Shown here: piece by piece, positions 43,611 through 56,087 of the stretch
Numbering within the stretch: the stretch's first letter is position 1
Layout: each line of letters begins with the position of its first letter
From: Craterostigma plantagineum
Taxonomy: Eukaryota > Streptophyta > Magnoliopsida > Lamiales > Linderniaceae
Direction: 5' to 3'
Assembly: GCA_027422505.1 (NCBI GenBank)
Contig: JAPQWV010000628.1
Location: 1 to 64,000 of the forward strand
Length of the DNA: 64,000 nucleotides
Made by a program: the position numbers and the translations under genes
Notes under the pieces: model-generated
What the model was told of the DNA's origin: nothing
Databases searched by the model: none
What the model saw: only the letters and a program-made list of their open reading frames with translations

Positions 43611-45603
43611 AATCGCTGGTTCTAAACCCTAATTTCATCTTTCAAAAGTTATATATGAACTTCATTTCTTTATAGGTGATGATCATGACGATCACGAGCA
43701 TTGTTTTCCAAGTCGATGGTCAGTGGATAATTCACGAGGAAAATATGTCGAACTGGGTTCCCAATCCAACTTGCCGGTGGCAATCAATCTTGGTCGACGA
43801 CGGTTCATGCACATTAGAGGATCTCACGAACGAGACTTTGAAGGCATTTTCCTTTAGCAACGACAATACCAAACTCAGGATAAGCTTCATGCATTGCACA
43901 GACTACAATTGTGTGCACCCCATAGGACGATTCCGCATACGTGCGTACCTTGGTTTTGGTTGTCCACGGCCAAGACCACATATTGACGTGCAACTTGAGT
44001 TATCCGTCGTTGCTGTACCGCCACATCAACCTCATGATAATGAAAGCACCGGCTATTTAGGCGATCACTTGGGAATGGATGGGGAAGAATATGATAATGA
44101 TAATGAGCAAGTTGGTGGGGAAGATGAAAATGAAGACGAAAAAGGTGCTTCAGATGATGATGATGATGACGAGTTTGATGTCGATGAGCACGACGACGCT
44201 CTAGATGTGACCGAAGATGGTACCTATTCGTTTACGGATGGTTCGAGCCTATACGTTGGACAAAAATTTCGTAGCAAGAAAGAATTCAAGGACGAAATCA
44301 CTAAAATTGTAGTCGCTGCGTGCTTCGAATTCCAAGTGGATAGATCAAATAAAACCTTGTACGTAATTTGCGAAGGAGAACTGTGAATGGCGAGTACGAA
44401 CTGCACTGGACAAGAACTCACATTTTTCTCAATCCGAAAGTACTGCAACATGAACACATGTGGCGTGTCTTATCGATGCCGTAGACATCAGCAGGGAAGT
44501 TCGTCGTTCGTACCGTGCGCGTTGTCGCAAATTTTCAGGGCTCCTAAAGACATTCCGTCACCCAGTTCAATACAGTCGATGATGCAGAGCAGGGGAGTAG
44601 AAGTTTCATACTACAAGGCTTGAAGAGGGAAACAAATTGCGACCGATGAACTAGTTGGTAACAGGGATGCTTGCTACGGTTTACTGCCGGCGTACTTAGA
44701 TGCGCCAACGAGGGCAGTATCATCGATTGGGAATTGGACAAAGACAATCATTCCCAATACATGTTCTTGGCATACGGCGCATGTGCCAAAGGATTTACGT
44801 ACATGAGGAAAGTCATTTCTATCGACGCCACTTTTTTGAAGGGAAAGTATAAGGGGTCATGATGATTACCACGGCGCAAGACGGCAATTACCATCAATAT
44901 CCTAAGCATGGGGTCTTGCCGACGGGTCGGAGGGAACCGAGTCATGGACGTGGTTTCTCACGCGATTGCGACATTTTGTCGCTGACAACGATGATCTCGT
45001 AATAATTTTTTATCGGAACAATGGAATAAAGAATGCAGTTCCAGCAATTTTCCCGAACGCGTTTCATGGTTTTTGTGCCTGGCACCTTCAACAAAACGTG
45101 AAGGCGAAAATGAAGAAGAAAGTGCTTGCCCGATCTTTTGGCGTGTAGCAACTGCCTACACAAAGAGCGAGTTCGACCATTAATTTAAGCAGCTTGAAGA
45201 AAAATACAAGGACGTGGCGGCAAATCTTGACGAAGTTCCAAAGGCAATGTGGACGCGAGCATATTGCCCTAATACAACATAATGACGAGCAATGTATCCG
45301 AGTATATAAAGCGGCTCTACATAAAGATAGAGAGCTTCCAATTATTTTATTGTTGGACTCGATTCATCGACTGACATCATCATGGTCCAGTAAGTATCGA
45401 CGATCTGGGGAAGCTTCAATCGCCTCGAACATGACTAGGTTTACACCGAATGTGGAGTCGATTATACGAGAGAATTTCGCCGAGTCACAAAATTTCATAC
45501 GTCGAAAATCGGGCATTTAATATATAACGTGTACGCGCAGCATGTGAACGAGGTGGTCGATTTGGGATGCGCAAATGCACGTCCATGATGTTTGACATCG
45601 ACC

Positions 45604-45608
45604 GTATC
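45604..45608 (+). repeat. Left GTATC target-site duplication
   Basis: GTATC, repeated at 51249-51253. Removing the insert rejoins the MULE sequence GACCGTATCCCATGTGC. Confidence 0.9.
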
Positions 45609-45938
45609 TGTTAGGAATATTTTATAGTGTTCAATTTCAATATGTTTATCTTAGTTGGTTTGTATTTAATTAACTTTGGGCTAGCTTGTAATATTCTAGT
45701 TCTTAGTTATTAGGGATATAATATACCAACTAATGTGGTACATATACCCCCAAACCCTAATTCATTAGGGGGTGTGTTTTTGGTGTAGTATGTGTGAGTG
45801 CGTGTGTTGAATAGTAAAAAGCATTTTCAAAGCATTCATCGTCTTCACTGTCACACCCCACGTTCGACCTTTAAATCTTTCATCATTAGTGTGGTAAATC
45901 GTCCTAGATTAGTATTGTTGGATTAAAAGGGACCAACA
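45609..45938 (+). repeat. 5' LTR of the coiled-coil element
   Basis: 330 bp. Differs from the 3' LTR by a handful of substitutions and two short indels (for example in the CCCCCAAACCCTA region). Confidence 0.9.
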
Positions 45939-45940
45939 AG

Positions 45941-45952
45941 TGGTATCAGAGC
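45941..45952 (+). promoter_or_regulatory. Primer-binding site (initiator tRNA-Met)
   Basis: TGGTATCAGAGC two bases inside the 5' LTR. Confidence 0.85.
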
Positions 45953-46189
45953 AAACACGTTTGGATTTGAGCAAGTTTATGAAATTTTTGGGTTTATTTT
46001 TCAGTTTCGAATTCTGCCTTGTTCTTGAATTTTTGAGTTGATTTTACTGATTTAGCAAGCTCAAGAGCTAATTAGGTTGTTTTCGAGTGATATGAAGTGG
46101 TTACCCAACATTTTTCAGTTGACTTGAGTGAGTTTTAGGTAGAAATCGAGTCTGGAGTTCGTCATTCTGCCCAGAAATTTTTCAGACAG

Positions 46190-46870
46190 AAACACCCAAT
46201 CGGGCGAATGTGCACTGTAGCAAACAATTAATTTAACCTAATTTGAGTTTCGCCCGATTTGATTTCAATTGATTTTGTTTTTCGCTGCATTTGAATAGTC
46301 GCCCGATTGCTCAATTTCCACAAAATTTTTCTCGAAGAAACTGACTATCGCACGAAACACGTTTCGATCGTAACTGAATTTAAAATCTCCTTATAATTTT
46401 TTCGGCGAAACTGACTTTCGCCTGAAACACATTTCGATCGAAAAAAATTTGCTTAAATACTTTCATAATTTTATCGGCGAAACTGACTTTCGCCCGAAAC
46501 TCACTGAAATCGATCGAAACTCAACATTAACCTTTTGAAATTATTCTCGGCGAAATTGAGAACCGCCCGAAGCCAGTTTCGATCGAAAGGCTACAGTACA
46601 AATTACTAGTCTCGCCCGATACATTTCTCGGCGAAACTGAGTATCGCCCGAAACCAATTTCGATCGAAACTCATCCTATATATAGTGTTTCATCCGAAAC
46701 TCAATAATTTCTCATCAAATCGCCCGAAACACACAATCGATCGAAACTGAGCATTTCTTTGAACTTAAAACTTTTCTCGGCGAAACTGAGTATCGACCGA
46801 AACTCATCTGCATCGATCGAAACCTTAAATTAGGCGATCGAAACTCACTCTTCAAAATCACACTTAACGA
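46190..46870 (+). repeat. CGCCCGAAAC/CGATCGAAAC degenerate repeats in the leader
   Basis: More than fifteen copies of CGGCGAAACTGA, TCGCCCGAAAC and TCGATCGAAAC, alternating every 15-40 bp between primer site and ORF. No ORF passes through. Similar in style to 26640-28000. Confidence 0.65.
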
Positions 46871-47308
46871 TTTGAATCACCAAAACTATTGGACCCCCTT
46901 GCATAAAAATATTTTAAGTTTCAATCACTCTTCATCATTTGATGAGAAGAACATTCTGAGTCCAACGGGCATAGTCAGTCCTAATGCCCGTTTATAATTT
47001 TCCTTCCGGTCCAAAAATTTCGGTGTAGACTGCCTTTCTGTCAAATTTTTGAAATCAAATCCCTAGACGTGTCAACGATCAATCATCCAATAATCTATTT
47101 AGGACGATTTGGCAAATTATAGAAAAAGTTTGGGTCATTTTCTCGAAGTTTTCGAAATCATCACAAAATTTTTCGGTACACGCAAAAAAAAATCGACACC
47201 GACTTTTTTCGATACTGCACGATACTTCTCAAGTAAACCAAACTTTTCGTCACTGAAATTTCAAAAGCCAATTTCAATTTTTTTATATTAAATATTATAT
47301 TAATTAAT

Positions 47309-48058
47309 ATGGATGCTCAAGCTAGGAAAATTGAGGAATTAGAAGCAAGACTTGCTAATAATTACTCCGTGTTGCTCAAGCAACAAGAAAGCCTAGCTTA
47401 TGCTAATGAAGATTTGACAAACGCAAAGTCAAATATAATTAGCTTAGAAACTAAGTTAGAAGATAGTGAAAATAGGGTCTGCGAGATGACTAAAAATTTA
47501 CGTTCTTGCGAAGCTGAGCGAAATGAAGTCTTATCAAAATATGAGACTGTCTTAGAGGAACAGCGTATGCTTTACTCTAAGATTAAACGATTAGAGAATG
47601 TTATTTCGAATATAGGTCCAGCAGGTCAAAACTCTCCTAACTTAATTCCTAACGGGGAAAATATTTTACATGATCAAAAACCTACCCTATGTGCTACTCC
47701 AGAGACTCTTCGTAAATTGAAATATTTACAAGATACTTTGGACTCTGAAATGATAGGTTTTGGCGCTAAAAAGGAAAAGCTTTTAAAGGAGATTTTATAT
47801 CTCAAAAATTCTCCGTTTTTATCTGTTTCAAATGATCTGTCAAATAATACATCTTGCTCAAAACAGGTAAAGAAAACAAAAACTAAAAGAAGCATCCTTG
47901 TTCCTAAAACGGAGAAGGCTTTTCATAATCATTCTAAGTCAACTTTGACTGAAGCTGAAACGTTAAGTAAAAGCAAAGCGCTACAAATAGCTAAGGAACA
48001 AATAAAGATTAGGAAGGAGAAAGGAAAATCAACTTTTAATTCTAAAATTAAGGTCTAA
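47309..48058 (+). CDS. Coiled-coil protein of the non-autonomous LTR element
   Basis: 249 codons, intact, ATG at 47309. Residues 1-100 are a strong coiled coil (KIEELEARLANNYSVLLKQQ through YETVLEEQRMLYSKIKRLEN) with Leu/Ile heptads. A linker follows (SNIGPAGQNSPNLIPN), then a second helical region (LKYLQDTLDSEMIGFGAKKE) and a basic Lys-rich C-terminus (KQVKKTKTKRSIL, KEQIKIRKEKGKS). No zinc knuckle, protease or RT. In copia gag-pol proteins of the SIRE type such a coiled region precedes the zinc knuckle, so this is probably the N-terminal gag part retained alone. It could self-assemble and bind RNA through its basic tail. It is the longest intact ORF in the window that looks real. Confidence 0.65.
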   Translation: MDAQARKIEELEARLANNYSVLLKQQESLAYANEDLTNAKSNIISLETKLEDSENRVCEMTKNLRSCEAERNEVLSKYETVLEEQRMLYSKIKRLENVISNIGPAGQNSPNLIPNGENILHDQKPTLCATPETLRKLKYLQDTLDSEMIGFGAKKEKLLKEILYLKNSPFLSVSNDLSNNTSCSKQVKKTKTKRSILVPKTEKAFHNHSKSTLTEAETLSKSKALQIAKEQIKIRKEKGKSTFNSKIKV

Positions 48059-48522
48059 AATGATCAAGAATTTTCCACTCCTACTCCTATAAAAAGGGAA
48101 AGGAAAACGTGCAATGAAGAAGTTCCAAGCTTAAGCAAGCAAACTTCTCAGATCCCGCACAGTTATCATTATAATGTGAATGACGTGCGTTACTGTCGTA
48201 GGAATACCAGTTCTCCTGTTACTGATGCTTATAATGCTTTGCTCATATTCTTACATGCAATATCCAGTTCAGATTAAGTCTGAAAGACACCTTCTGCGAC
48301 AAGGGAGAAAATCTTTAGATCTTCTAGACCTAGGCACACGTTCACTGGCACTGATATGTCATTTCCCTCTAAGGTTCACCAAACCTGGATTCCTAAATCA
48401 CAAATCAAATTGAATTGGACTTTAAAGGATGATTTAGGATCAATATCTGAACCAAATGTGCTTAACTTGTTTTCTGCTAACAAGGGAGGACCCATCCAAA
48501 AATGGATACCAAAGTCCCGATA
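48059..48522 (+). pseudogene. Degenerate gag tail of the same element
   Basis: After the stop at 48058 broken frames continue, ending in NKGGPIQKWIPKSR and a stop at about 48522. This tail pattern closes the gag/linker part of some plant copia elements. Several stops separate it from the coiled-coil ORF. Confidence 0.45.
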
Positions 48523-50911
48523 AGTTTTGCAGATTCCCAGCATGTGTAGGTACTAAGAGAGCTGCTCTACACTCATGACTGGTATGCGACGAGCAGCCAA
48601 ACATCCCAACGTTATCTTGGGTTGCTCCACATACACGACTGGTAAGCGATGCGAGCAACTACGTAGGTAAATTCTATATGCATCTCATAAGAAACTTGGC
48701 ATGCGTCTTGAGCTGAAAAGACAATATACCTACTTTGAAAACAATAGGGTACATTATAACATGCATGACTCAAATGCACTTTAAATGTTAAATTCTCGCA
48801 TGCATATGAGCTGAAATGTCTAATACCCCATGATAGGTACATTTTAACTATGCATATATCTTAAAGAACTTCAAGCCCAAACTATCGCGTATGCATATAA
48901 GCTGAATTGTCAAAATTACCTATTTTTTAGAAGTGTTAAAAAGTGAAAAACGTACATTCTAATATGCAATTTTTAAAGAACAATAATTCTTTAGTTTGCA
49001 TCTGATCTGAAAATAGATAAATACGTTCACACTTATTTCATCGGGAGAGAACTTATATGTTTTAACGTGCATGCATTGAGGGGTAGTATCACTCCATATT
49101 TACGAGGAGAGCGTATATTTTTAGGGGAGTACATCTTAGGTGCACGATTTGAGGGGGAGAAACTTCATTTAACCCATATACATATACGTATACATATACC
49201 TATATCTATTACTATTACGATACTACTTATCTACTACTATTACGATAATATATATACATAAAAAAAAAGGAAAAGAAAAGCAAAAAAAAAAGGAAAAACC
49301 CTCTCAGGCGCTTCCACCTCCCAAGACGGACTTCACTTGAAAACTCGACCCTCAAGAGTTCGAGAATTACAAAAGGCGTGACATCCATACACAAACATGA
49401 AGATGATCTCAACCGCCCTGCTCCGACTTGCTGATGAAGCAGCACTCACCAAAATTGACGGACGCATGGATTCTAGGTTCCCATGGTTCAGTCAGACCAA
49501 ACTGAACCTAACTCTGGAACATAACCGAGTGTTAGTGAAGATTTCAAGGCCATAAGCCACATCTTTATTTGGCAATTCTTGATAAGACCAAAGAGCGAAA
49601 GATACAAAATTTCCTTAGCTCACAAAGTACTCGGACCATCCCATATAGGTGCAGGAGTTGATTTCTATCAGCTCCCGGGTAGAAGTCGCCTCATTTGGTC
49701 CAACGGCATGCACAACCGAGCCTTAGCCACTCATCGATCTCCCAATAGACCGATGTTTCATAAAATCACGGGGAGCCGCATAATCTATCACCGCTTCACT
49801 TGGAAGCGGGAGATATTGAATTAAGTGGTAGTTAGCCCCACACCACTGAACTTTCTTGAACACATCGAGTCTAGGTGTCCTCACTACCTAAATGTTTTTT
49901 ATATTTTTAGGACACATACACTTTTTCTTATCGGACTTCGTGACCAGATCAGAACTTCCATTGACACATCTCTCGTAGATGTGATTCCAAGACTGGAAGG
50001 AAGTCCTATCGTTGCAACAACAAAACAACAACGGACTAGGCCATCGTCTCGAGCTAGTCTCTTGAACGATGTTAACGGGATGCCTAAGTGGCCCTGGTTT
50101 AACAAGACCTGTCATCACAGGCCACGTCTTGGAGTTAGTCTCTGAAGTCGTGTTGACGGATTGCCTTAGTGGCTCTGTCTGGTTATTACCCGCACCGACC
50201 TGTCGTTTGTGTCCATCTTGGACTACTATACAAGCATGCCGATCTCGTTAACACGATTCGCCATGAGGGGGAGAAGGGGATACGTATAAACAAACAGGTC
50301 GAACCACCCACCATTTCCGCCGTGCGTACCACTACGAAGTCGGGCTCTCCTGCACTCAAACGCCAATTCAGAAGGAGCCTTGGCACATTTTAGAACACAT
50401 CCCACGCTCACCATCAAATTCCGCCGCGCTTACCACGATGAAGCTGAACTCCACTGGTACCTACAATGTCACATTCCGAAGGAGCTTTGGCACATGTTAA
50501 AAGACACCCCACACATATCTTCTTCTGGAGCCAGACAAGCTTCTTCGAGGCCGAACCAGACAACTTCCTTCGACGAAGACGAATCTGGCGCTGAGAAGAA
50601 GAAGATTGGAGAAGACTTGACGACTTCAAAATACGGAAAAAGACAACGGAAAAAGACAAGGACAAGATGCAAACAAAATTTCAAAGATCTGCGACATCAT
50701 CAAGAAACAAATATCGGGGCGTGGATCACAGCATACGTCCGATCTACAACGTATAGCGCAAGACAAGAGAGTTCTAGCTGAAAGTGCATTCAAATCCTCC
50801 ACAAGAAGAGGAGATAGCCTTTGCAGGGGGAGCAAGGGGGAGATTGCTAGGACTCGAGCGATTCTCCATGTGCCCAACAAAGATAACCCGTGATGAATTG
50901 AAGATTGAACA
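48523..50911 (+). other. Non-coding 3' half of the LTR element
   Basis: 2.4 kb without domain homology. It includes repeated words GCATGCATAT...GAGCTGAAATGTC at 48680-48900, a (CATATA)n-like run at 49170-49260, and short open frames of 60-133 codons with no recognisable content. Its length resembles a retained pol-sized spacer of unrelated sequence. Confidence 0.4.
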
Positions 50912-50924
50912 CTAAGGGGGAGAT
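50912..50924 (+). promoter_or_regulatory. Polypurine tract
   Basis: CTAAGGGGGAGAT directly before the 3' LTR start TGTTAGG. Confidence 0.7.
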
Positions 50925-51248
50925 TGTTAGGAATATTTTATAGTGTTCAATTTCAATATGTTTATCTTAGTTGGTTTGTATTTAATTAAATTTGGGCTAG
51001 TTTGTAATATTCTAGTTCTTAGTTATTAGGGGTATAATATACCAACTAATGTGGTATAAAACCCCCAAACCCTATGGGGGTGTGTTTTTTGTGTAGTATG
51101 TGTGAGTGCGTGTGTGTTGAATAGTAAAAAGCATTTTCAAAGCATTCATCGTCTTCACTGTCATACCCCACGTTCGACCTTTAAATCTTTCATCATTAGC
51201 ATGGTAAATCGTCCTAGATTAGTATTGTTGGATTAAAAGGTACCAACA
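50925..51248 (+). repeat. 3' LTR of the coiled-coil element
   Basis: 324 bp, TGTTAGGAATATTT...GGTACCAACA. Confidence 0.9.
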
Positions 51249-51253
51249 GTATC
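51249..51253 (+). repeat. Right GTATC target-site duplication
   Basis: GTATC, matches 45604-45608. Confidence 0.9.
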
Positions 51254-51345
51254 CCATGTGCATTTCTCCAACATGGATTTTCGTCCCCACTTTCAGATCC
51301 TTGCAAAGAGATTTTGTCAGAAATGTTTCCTCTCTTTTTTTAAAA
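51254..51345 (+). pseudogene. MULE transposase, SWIM finger continuation
   Basis: Continues the transposase after the LTR insertion. Joined with 45570-45608 it gives the remains of the SWIM zinc finger (cysteines before the break and PCA after it; the His is lost). Homology fades by about 51345 in a poly-T/poly-A stretch. Confidence 0.5.
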
Positions 51346-53131
51346 AAAAAATATATCCTTCATTTATAGCTGTGCAATGAGGAAGTAAAGCCATCTTTTT
51401 TCTTTTTCCTTTTTCAATTCCATGGTACAATGATTTTGATTCTCACTTTGTTCTTCCTCGCCAGGCAAGCTTACTTCTGTCAGGAATTGTTGAACTCACG
51501 TGTCCAATTCTTTGCTTTTTTGCTGTGTGATCCTGATATTTTTGCTTCATGAGCATCACCTTTTCATTTTCATATAGTTTCTCTGATTTGTCTACGCGCA
51601 AGGCTCACGGGACCCGTGCGTTATGCGTAGGCGACCCACGCGTTAAAACCAGGGGACCCGGCGGGAACAACAGGGTACCCACTCATTAGGGTTGGTCACG
51701 TTCGCTTATTGTGTCACGCCAATAATTGTTCAATTATTGATCAAAAATGACATGTCAGAGCAGCGTCAGTATGCAGTTTGTACATGACAGATGACTTGAC
51801 ATTTGATTCCCGATCAATAAATGAAAGTATGTGGAAAATCTAATATTATTAGATTCTTAATAAGATAATAATTAATAAAAAATTAAGTACGCGGTTAAAA
51901 AAAATTAACTGCTAGATTAATAATACCTAAATCTACGTTTAAAAAAAAATGTATTTCGAGTTGACCAAACTGAAAGGTGAAAATAGAAAATGAACACTTC
52001 CAAAACGTACCTTGTGTTTGTGAATTTTCTAGGATATACCAATCTTATAAATCGATTGCAGTTATTGTGATTTGATCCAATTTTTTACGTCTGTGCTATT
52101 TCACGGTGACTTAATATTGTAGTATCGGATAAAAAATGTATAAACCGCACAATTATACAGCTAACTCCATGCATGAACAAATCTGAAATCGCACATGAAC
52201 TCAGGGGACCCTATGCTATGAGCAGGGTTCCCGCCCGTAAAAACAAAGGACTGACGCATATTGCATGGTCCCTGCACTGAGATGTCCGGGTCTTTATTGG
52301 TCCCTTCGCTAATAAAAATAAAATTAATAATATGCTAATTTTATTATTTATTTCAGTTTTAAATATTAATAATTAAAATATAATGACTTTTTAATTTTAT
52401 TAATAAAGTTTAATAAGTCAATTATGATAGTAATATATAGGAATTTGATTTTTAGTGTAGAAGTAGAGTTAATGGATTGGAGTGAAAACATGTAGAAAAT
52501 AGAGTTTATGGGTTGGAGTAAAAGCACTGTAGCAACTGTATTATTGTGTAATATAACCTGTATTTTATGCATTGCGTTGGAGATGCTCTTATAGATGAAA
52601 AATGCAGAAATAGAGGAAAAAACAAACTTAAACTTGCATCTCTCAACGTTTTTAGTCCTCTAAAATTTCTAATCAAAACTGCAAGTTGTTCTCTCTATTG
52701 AGAGAGCACAAAACCGGTAAAACTATAGTTACGATAATTGCAAGAATAAAAACATAAAATAATATATGTTAATTGTAAAAAAGTGTACATCCTATTCGAG
52801 AGAGCACAAAAAAACTGTTAAAACAATAGTTACGATAATTGTAAAAGAGTGTACATAATAAAAAACTATAATAATGGTGTTAGTTGTGCGAGAAAAATAA
52901 AAAGAAAATAAAGACCGTACAAATATTAAAACATAGTGAGAAACGAAAGAGCTCATTCCTACTTATAGTAAATAAATAGAATATATATGATATAATATGA
53001 TTACTTTTACTTCGAAAAGACATACCAATATATTAGTCGGATATATATAAAGGGAAATATATTTTGTAGTAGACAGGTGGCAATTCAAGCAAGGCAATAA
53101 TCAATCATTATACCTAGCTAATATATAGACA
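51346..53131. other. MULE interior: GGGACCC repeats and AT-rich DNA
   Basis: 51595-51690 and 52190-52290 carry the same GGGACCCGYGCRTTA-type repeats as 43255-43610. 52320-52590 is AT-rich and ends GTTGGAGATGCTCTTATAG, a common MITE end, so a MITE may lie here. 52590-53131 is AT-rich with a duplicated GAGAGAGCACAAAA...TTACGATAATTG segment (52700 and 52798). No gene. Confidence 0.4.
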
Positions 53132-56087
53132 CGTAACAACCCTCACTTTTGAATAAATATTTTGGCGGATTTTCGCAACGTAAATCGCGGAAGACCCGTC
53201 TAAAATTTTTTTCTAAAATAAAACATATTTAATTAAACATCGTCTACATAGCCGTATATTTACACAAGTCATAGCACTAAAATATCAAAATATTAAAAAT
53301 CCTAACATCACTCCACAGGTCGCGTCCATGTACTGCCCTGCCCTCAAAAGTCGCTGGAGTCACCGCCAACAGGCCGCCTAGTCGCGACGCGTATCAGCGC
53401 CGGACTCATATGTACCTACAACACGTAAACTGAGCTCCTTGCCCAGTAGATGAAACATGCATGTATGAAACGTGCGCTCAACCCCATCCCCAAAACACCT
53501 CACAAATGCACGCTGAACTCGTCTCTACTCATCTCAACACTAATATGTCTCAACACCCCACACTACTTGACACTAAGTACATTTCTAATATCCACTCATG
53601 TCTCGTTAGAATAGGTTTCCACTTAGGTCACGTTAGAATGGAATATCCTATTCAGGTCTCGTTAGAGCGGGTGGCTACTCAGGTCTCGTTAGAGTCGCAT
53701 ATCCCGCTCATGTCTCGTTAGAGCGGGTAAGCTTCTCAGATCTCGTTAGAGTTGTCGTATACTCGAAATGTCCTATAATGTCTCAACACATCCCGTCACT
53801 CAACCCCTCGTACGCTCGGGCGGCCAGCTCAGGTCACGTTAGAGTTAGCACACACCTGAGTTTCCCCAATACTCTACCCATAAACCCTCACATCAACATG
53901 TCGTGCTCATGATATGCAAGTGCAGTGCAAAAAGAATCAGATATATATAAATGTGCAAAATATTTAAAACATGTAAACCACGTAATTCATCGTATCACAT
54001 AAAAATTCACAAAATCATATATCACATAAAATTCACATAATGTTTACGCGTCATAGGTGAGTTTCACCTACCTGTCCTCCGATGAGATTAGTCACAATAT
54101 CTGATGAATTCTCTAAATATCGAACCTCTGATCAATAAAATATTATCACTTCAGTATATTTGTTAAATTTTATGAATTTCGAAATTCCAAAATCCTAATT
54201 ATTGAAAACCCTAAGAATCCCAAAAACTCTAAAATAATGAAAACCCTAATTAGTGCTTAATACTTTGTACATTTAGATAATTCCTATAACCTTGGAATAT
54301 TATTATAACACCGAAAACTTTCATATAGTTTGACGAAAACCTTCTTTAAGCATCGACCATTTATCATACACTTAACAAAATATATCAAACCCCGTTAACT
54401 GCCCCTTAACCTATTTCAAGTATTGCTCTAATACCGGAATCTAAACATATAAGCATAACTCACATAATTATTTTCACAAGTCTGAACCTAATCTTAACAT
54501 AAAGTCACGAATACATTAAACATCCAAGACATCGAAAACTTTAATAGTCCAAATCATAACATGTAAAACATTACAGTACCTAGCTATTCTATAATCTAAT
54601 AAACTAATTCACAGAATCACATAAAAGTAATTAAGCTATCGAAAATACGATAAACACATTAAATACGAAAAATTCCTCATATACCTTTGCTCGAAATTAC
54701 CATTTTCCCCAAATAAGATTTTTGAAATAAGTTTCGAAATACCTCCTAGCACCTTTCGAAGCTCTCCAAAAACATTTCTTAAATCTCTTCTATTTCGAAA
54801 ATCACACATAAATATTCTATACAAGATATCGAAATTCTTATCTAACCCTATCTTCCGAAAATCAACTTATAAAAATATGTAACTTTCGAAACACTTCAAT
54901 TACTATACAACATTACATTTGCACGGAAAAACCCTAATTTCTGAAAATCATAACTACCAAATAAATTCCATTATTCAAGATCATAACACTCTTCATAGTC
55001 ATTACCTTTGAAAATCATAACTCGTGACAACAAACGTTTTTAATTCAAGGATTATTAACACTTTTGACTAAACACATGAAGTGCGACTTAAACTTCTGAA
55101 AACTATCCAAAACCCTAATTAATACTTGAATTTGAAATCACATAATCATTAAACACCCAAACTTCATTAAAAACCTAACACTAACGAATTTTAAAATCTT
55201 CTTAACACATACTTTTCAAAAATCATGTTACAGAATTATGTTACAAAAAAACTTATACATTCTAAATCGAGAATCAAACCGTAAAGATCATACCCTTGCA
55301 AGCTTGTTTTGACTCACTGCTCGAACTCTCCTCTTTCTTCGCTCCAGCTAACTTTCGAAACTTACTAATGAAAGAACTCTCAATCGTATTCTAGATATTT
55401 AGTTGGTACTTAATCGTTTGTCACATGCTAAGTAGGAGCTTATTTTGATGTTATCTCCTTGTCTTATTAAATTATTGTACTTATTTTAGCTTTCAATTGT
55501 TTTCTATCTTGACTAAATGTTTTGAAAGTTTTGTTCTTGTCCCATTCCTAACGTGTAATAAGCAAGTGAACTGGTTGGCTAACCTTGTCCTTATTTTATT
55601 AACTTATTTATGTCATCATTCCTTTTGGTTTCTTTCACTTAAGAATTTCGTAACTAGCTAAGCTTAAATTTCGAAACTCTTCCTACATAGAACTTCGAAG
55701 TCCGCTCAACCAATTTCAATAGTTTCGAACTTACTATACTTAACGTGTGATGATCTCCAATTAATATAGACATTTACCTATTGTTTATTTGTAACCCATG
55801 TACTAACCAATACTTTAATGTTATTTAGATGTTTACTTCATCATTTATGAATTTCGAAAGACCTCATTAATGAATTTCCCCTTCTCATCTAACCCATTTT
55901 TTTTACAACTCACTTCATTTCGAAATTCTCTTACCCTATTTCAAAATTTCCATAAATCCTACATTACTAGCAAATTAAATATTTCATAACCATATAATTA
56001 TGTTACCCCGTTATTTGAAATCATATAAACACACAAATACACTCAAACTTATTAGCCGATCCTACTTGTGAAATTTGGGGTATTACA
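53132..56087 (-). repeat. Solo LTR, about 3 kb
   Basis: On the minus strand it runs TGTAATACCCCAAATTTC...GTGAGGGTTGTTAC. The terminal inverted words (TGTAATACCCC and, on the plus strand, GTAACAACCC) are LTR-like. Its 3' third matches, inverted, the LTR fragment at 20930-21650. No internal gag-pol, so a solo LTR by recombination is likely. It cuts the DUF1985 gene. No clean 5-bp target duplication was found (CACG occurs at both edges). 54090-56080 is AT-rich with many TTTCGAAA words. Confidence 0.6.
53560..53870 (-). repeat. Tandem GTCTCGTTAGAGCGGGT repeats in the solo LTR
   Basis: Eight to nine copies of TCAGGTCTCGTTAGAGYGG spaced about 26-30 bp. It occupies the place corresponding to the GGTTGGTGCCG array of the related LTR at 21229-21385, although the repeat units differ. 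Confidence 0.7.

Larger units (their letters stand above)
43078..45608 (+). pseudogene. MULE transposase (MURA-like), 5' part, interrupted
   Basis: Exon 1 43078-43104 (MESHLKLVI, donor GTAAGT) joins exon 2 from 43676 (acceptor TATAG). The N-terminal half has an acidic Asp/Glu stretch (about residues 150-185) and the MuDR domain (YVGQKFRSKKEFKDEI). From 44386 the frame is broken repeatedly. Pieces of the MULE catalytic core remain: IIDWELDKDNHSQYMFLAYG, ISIDATFLKGKYKG (first catalytic Asp), RHFVADNDDLVIIF, FHGFCAWHLQQNVKAK. The second catalytic Asp (normally in DRN) reads Tyr here. The gene is split within its C-terminal SWIM zinc finger by the LTR element at 45609 and resumes at 51254. Dead. 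Confidence 0.8.
45609..51248 (+). mobile_element. Non-autonomous copia-type LTR element with a coiled-coil ORF only
   Basis: 5,640 bp with a perfect GTATC duplication, LTRs of 330 and 324 bp (TGTTAGGAATATTT...GGTACCAACA), an initiator tRNA-Met primer site at 45941-45952 and a polypurine tract AAGGGGGAGAT before the 3' LTR. The internal 5 kb holds one sizeable ORF, a coiled-coil protein, and a gag-like tail (GGPIQKWIPKSR). No protease, integrase or RT is visible on either strand. LTR shape and tail motif point to the copia SIRE/Oryco-like group. It is inserted in the SWIM finger of the MULE transposase, so it is younger than the MULE. Confidence 0.8.

Noticed and set aside
49165..50780. Several frames of 60-133 codons in the 3' half of the coiled-coil LTR element
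   Set aside because: No domain, no conservation cue, overlapping on both strands.
53560..53870. CRISPR-like direct repeats GTCTCGTTAGAGCGGGT
   Set aside because: Spacers are 8-12 bp, variable and repeat-like; part of an LTR minisatellite.
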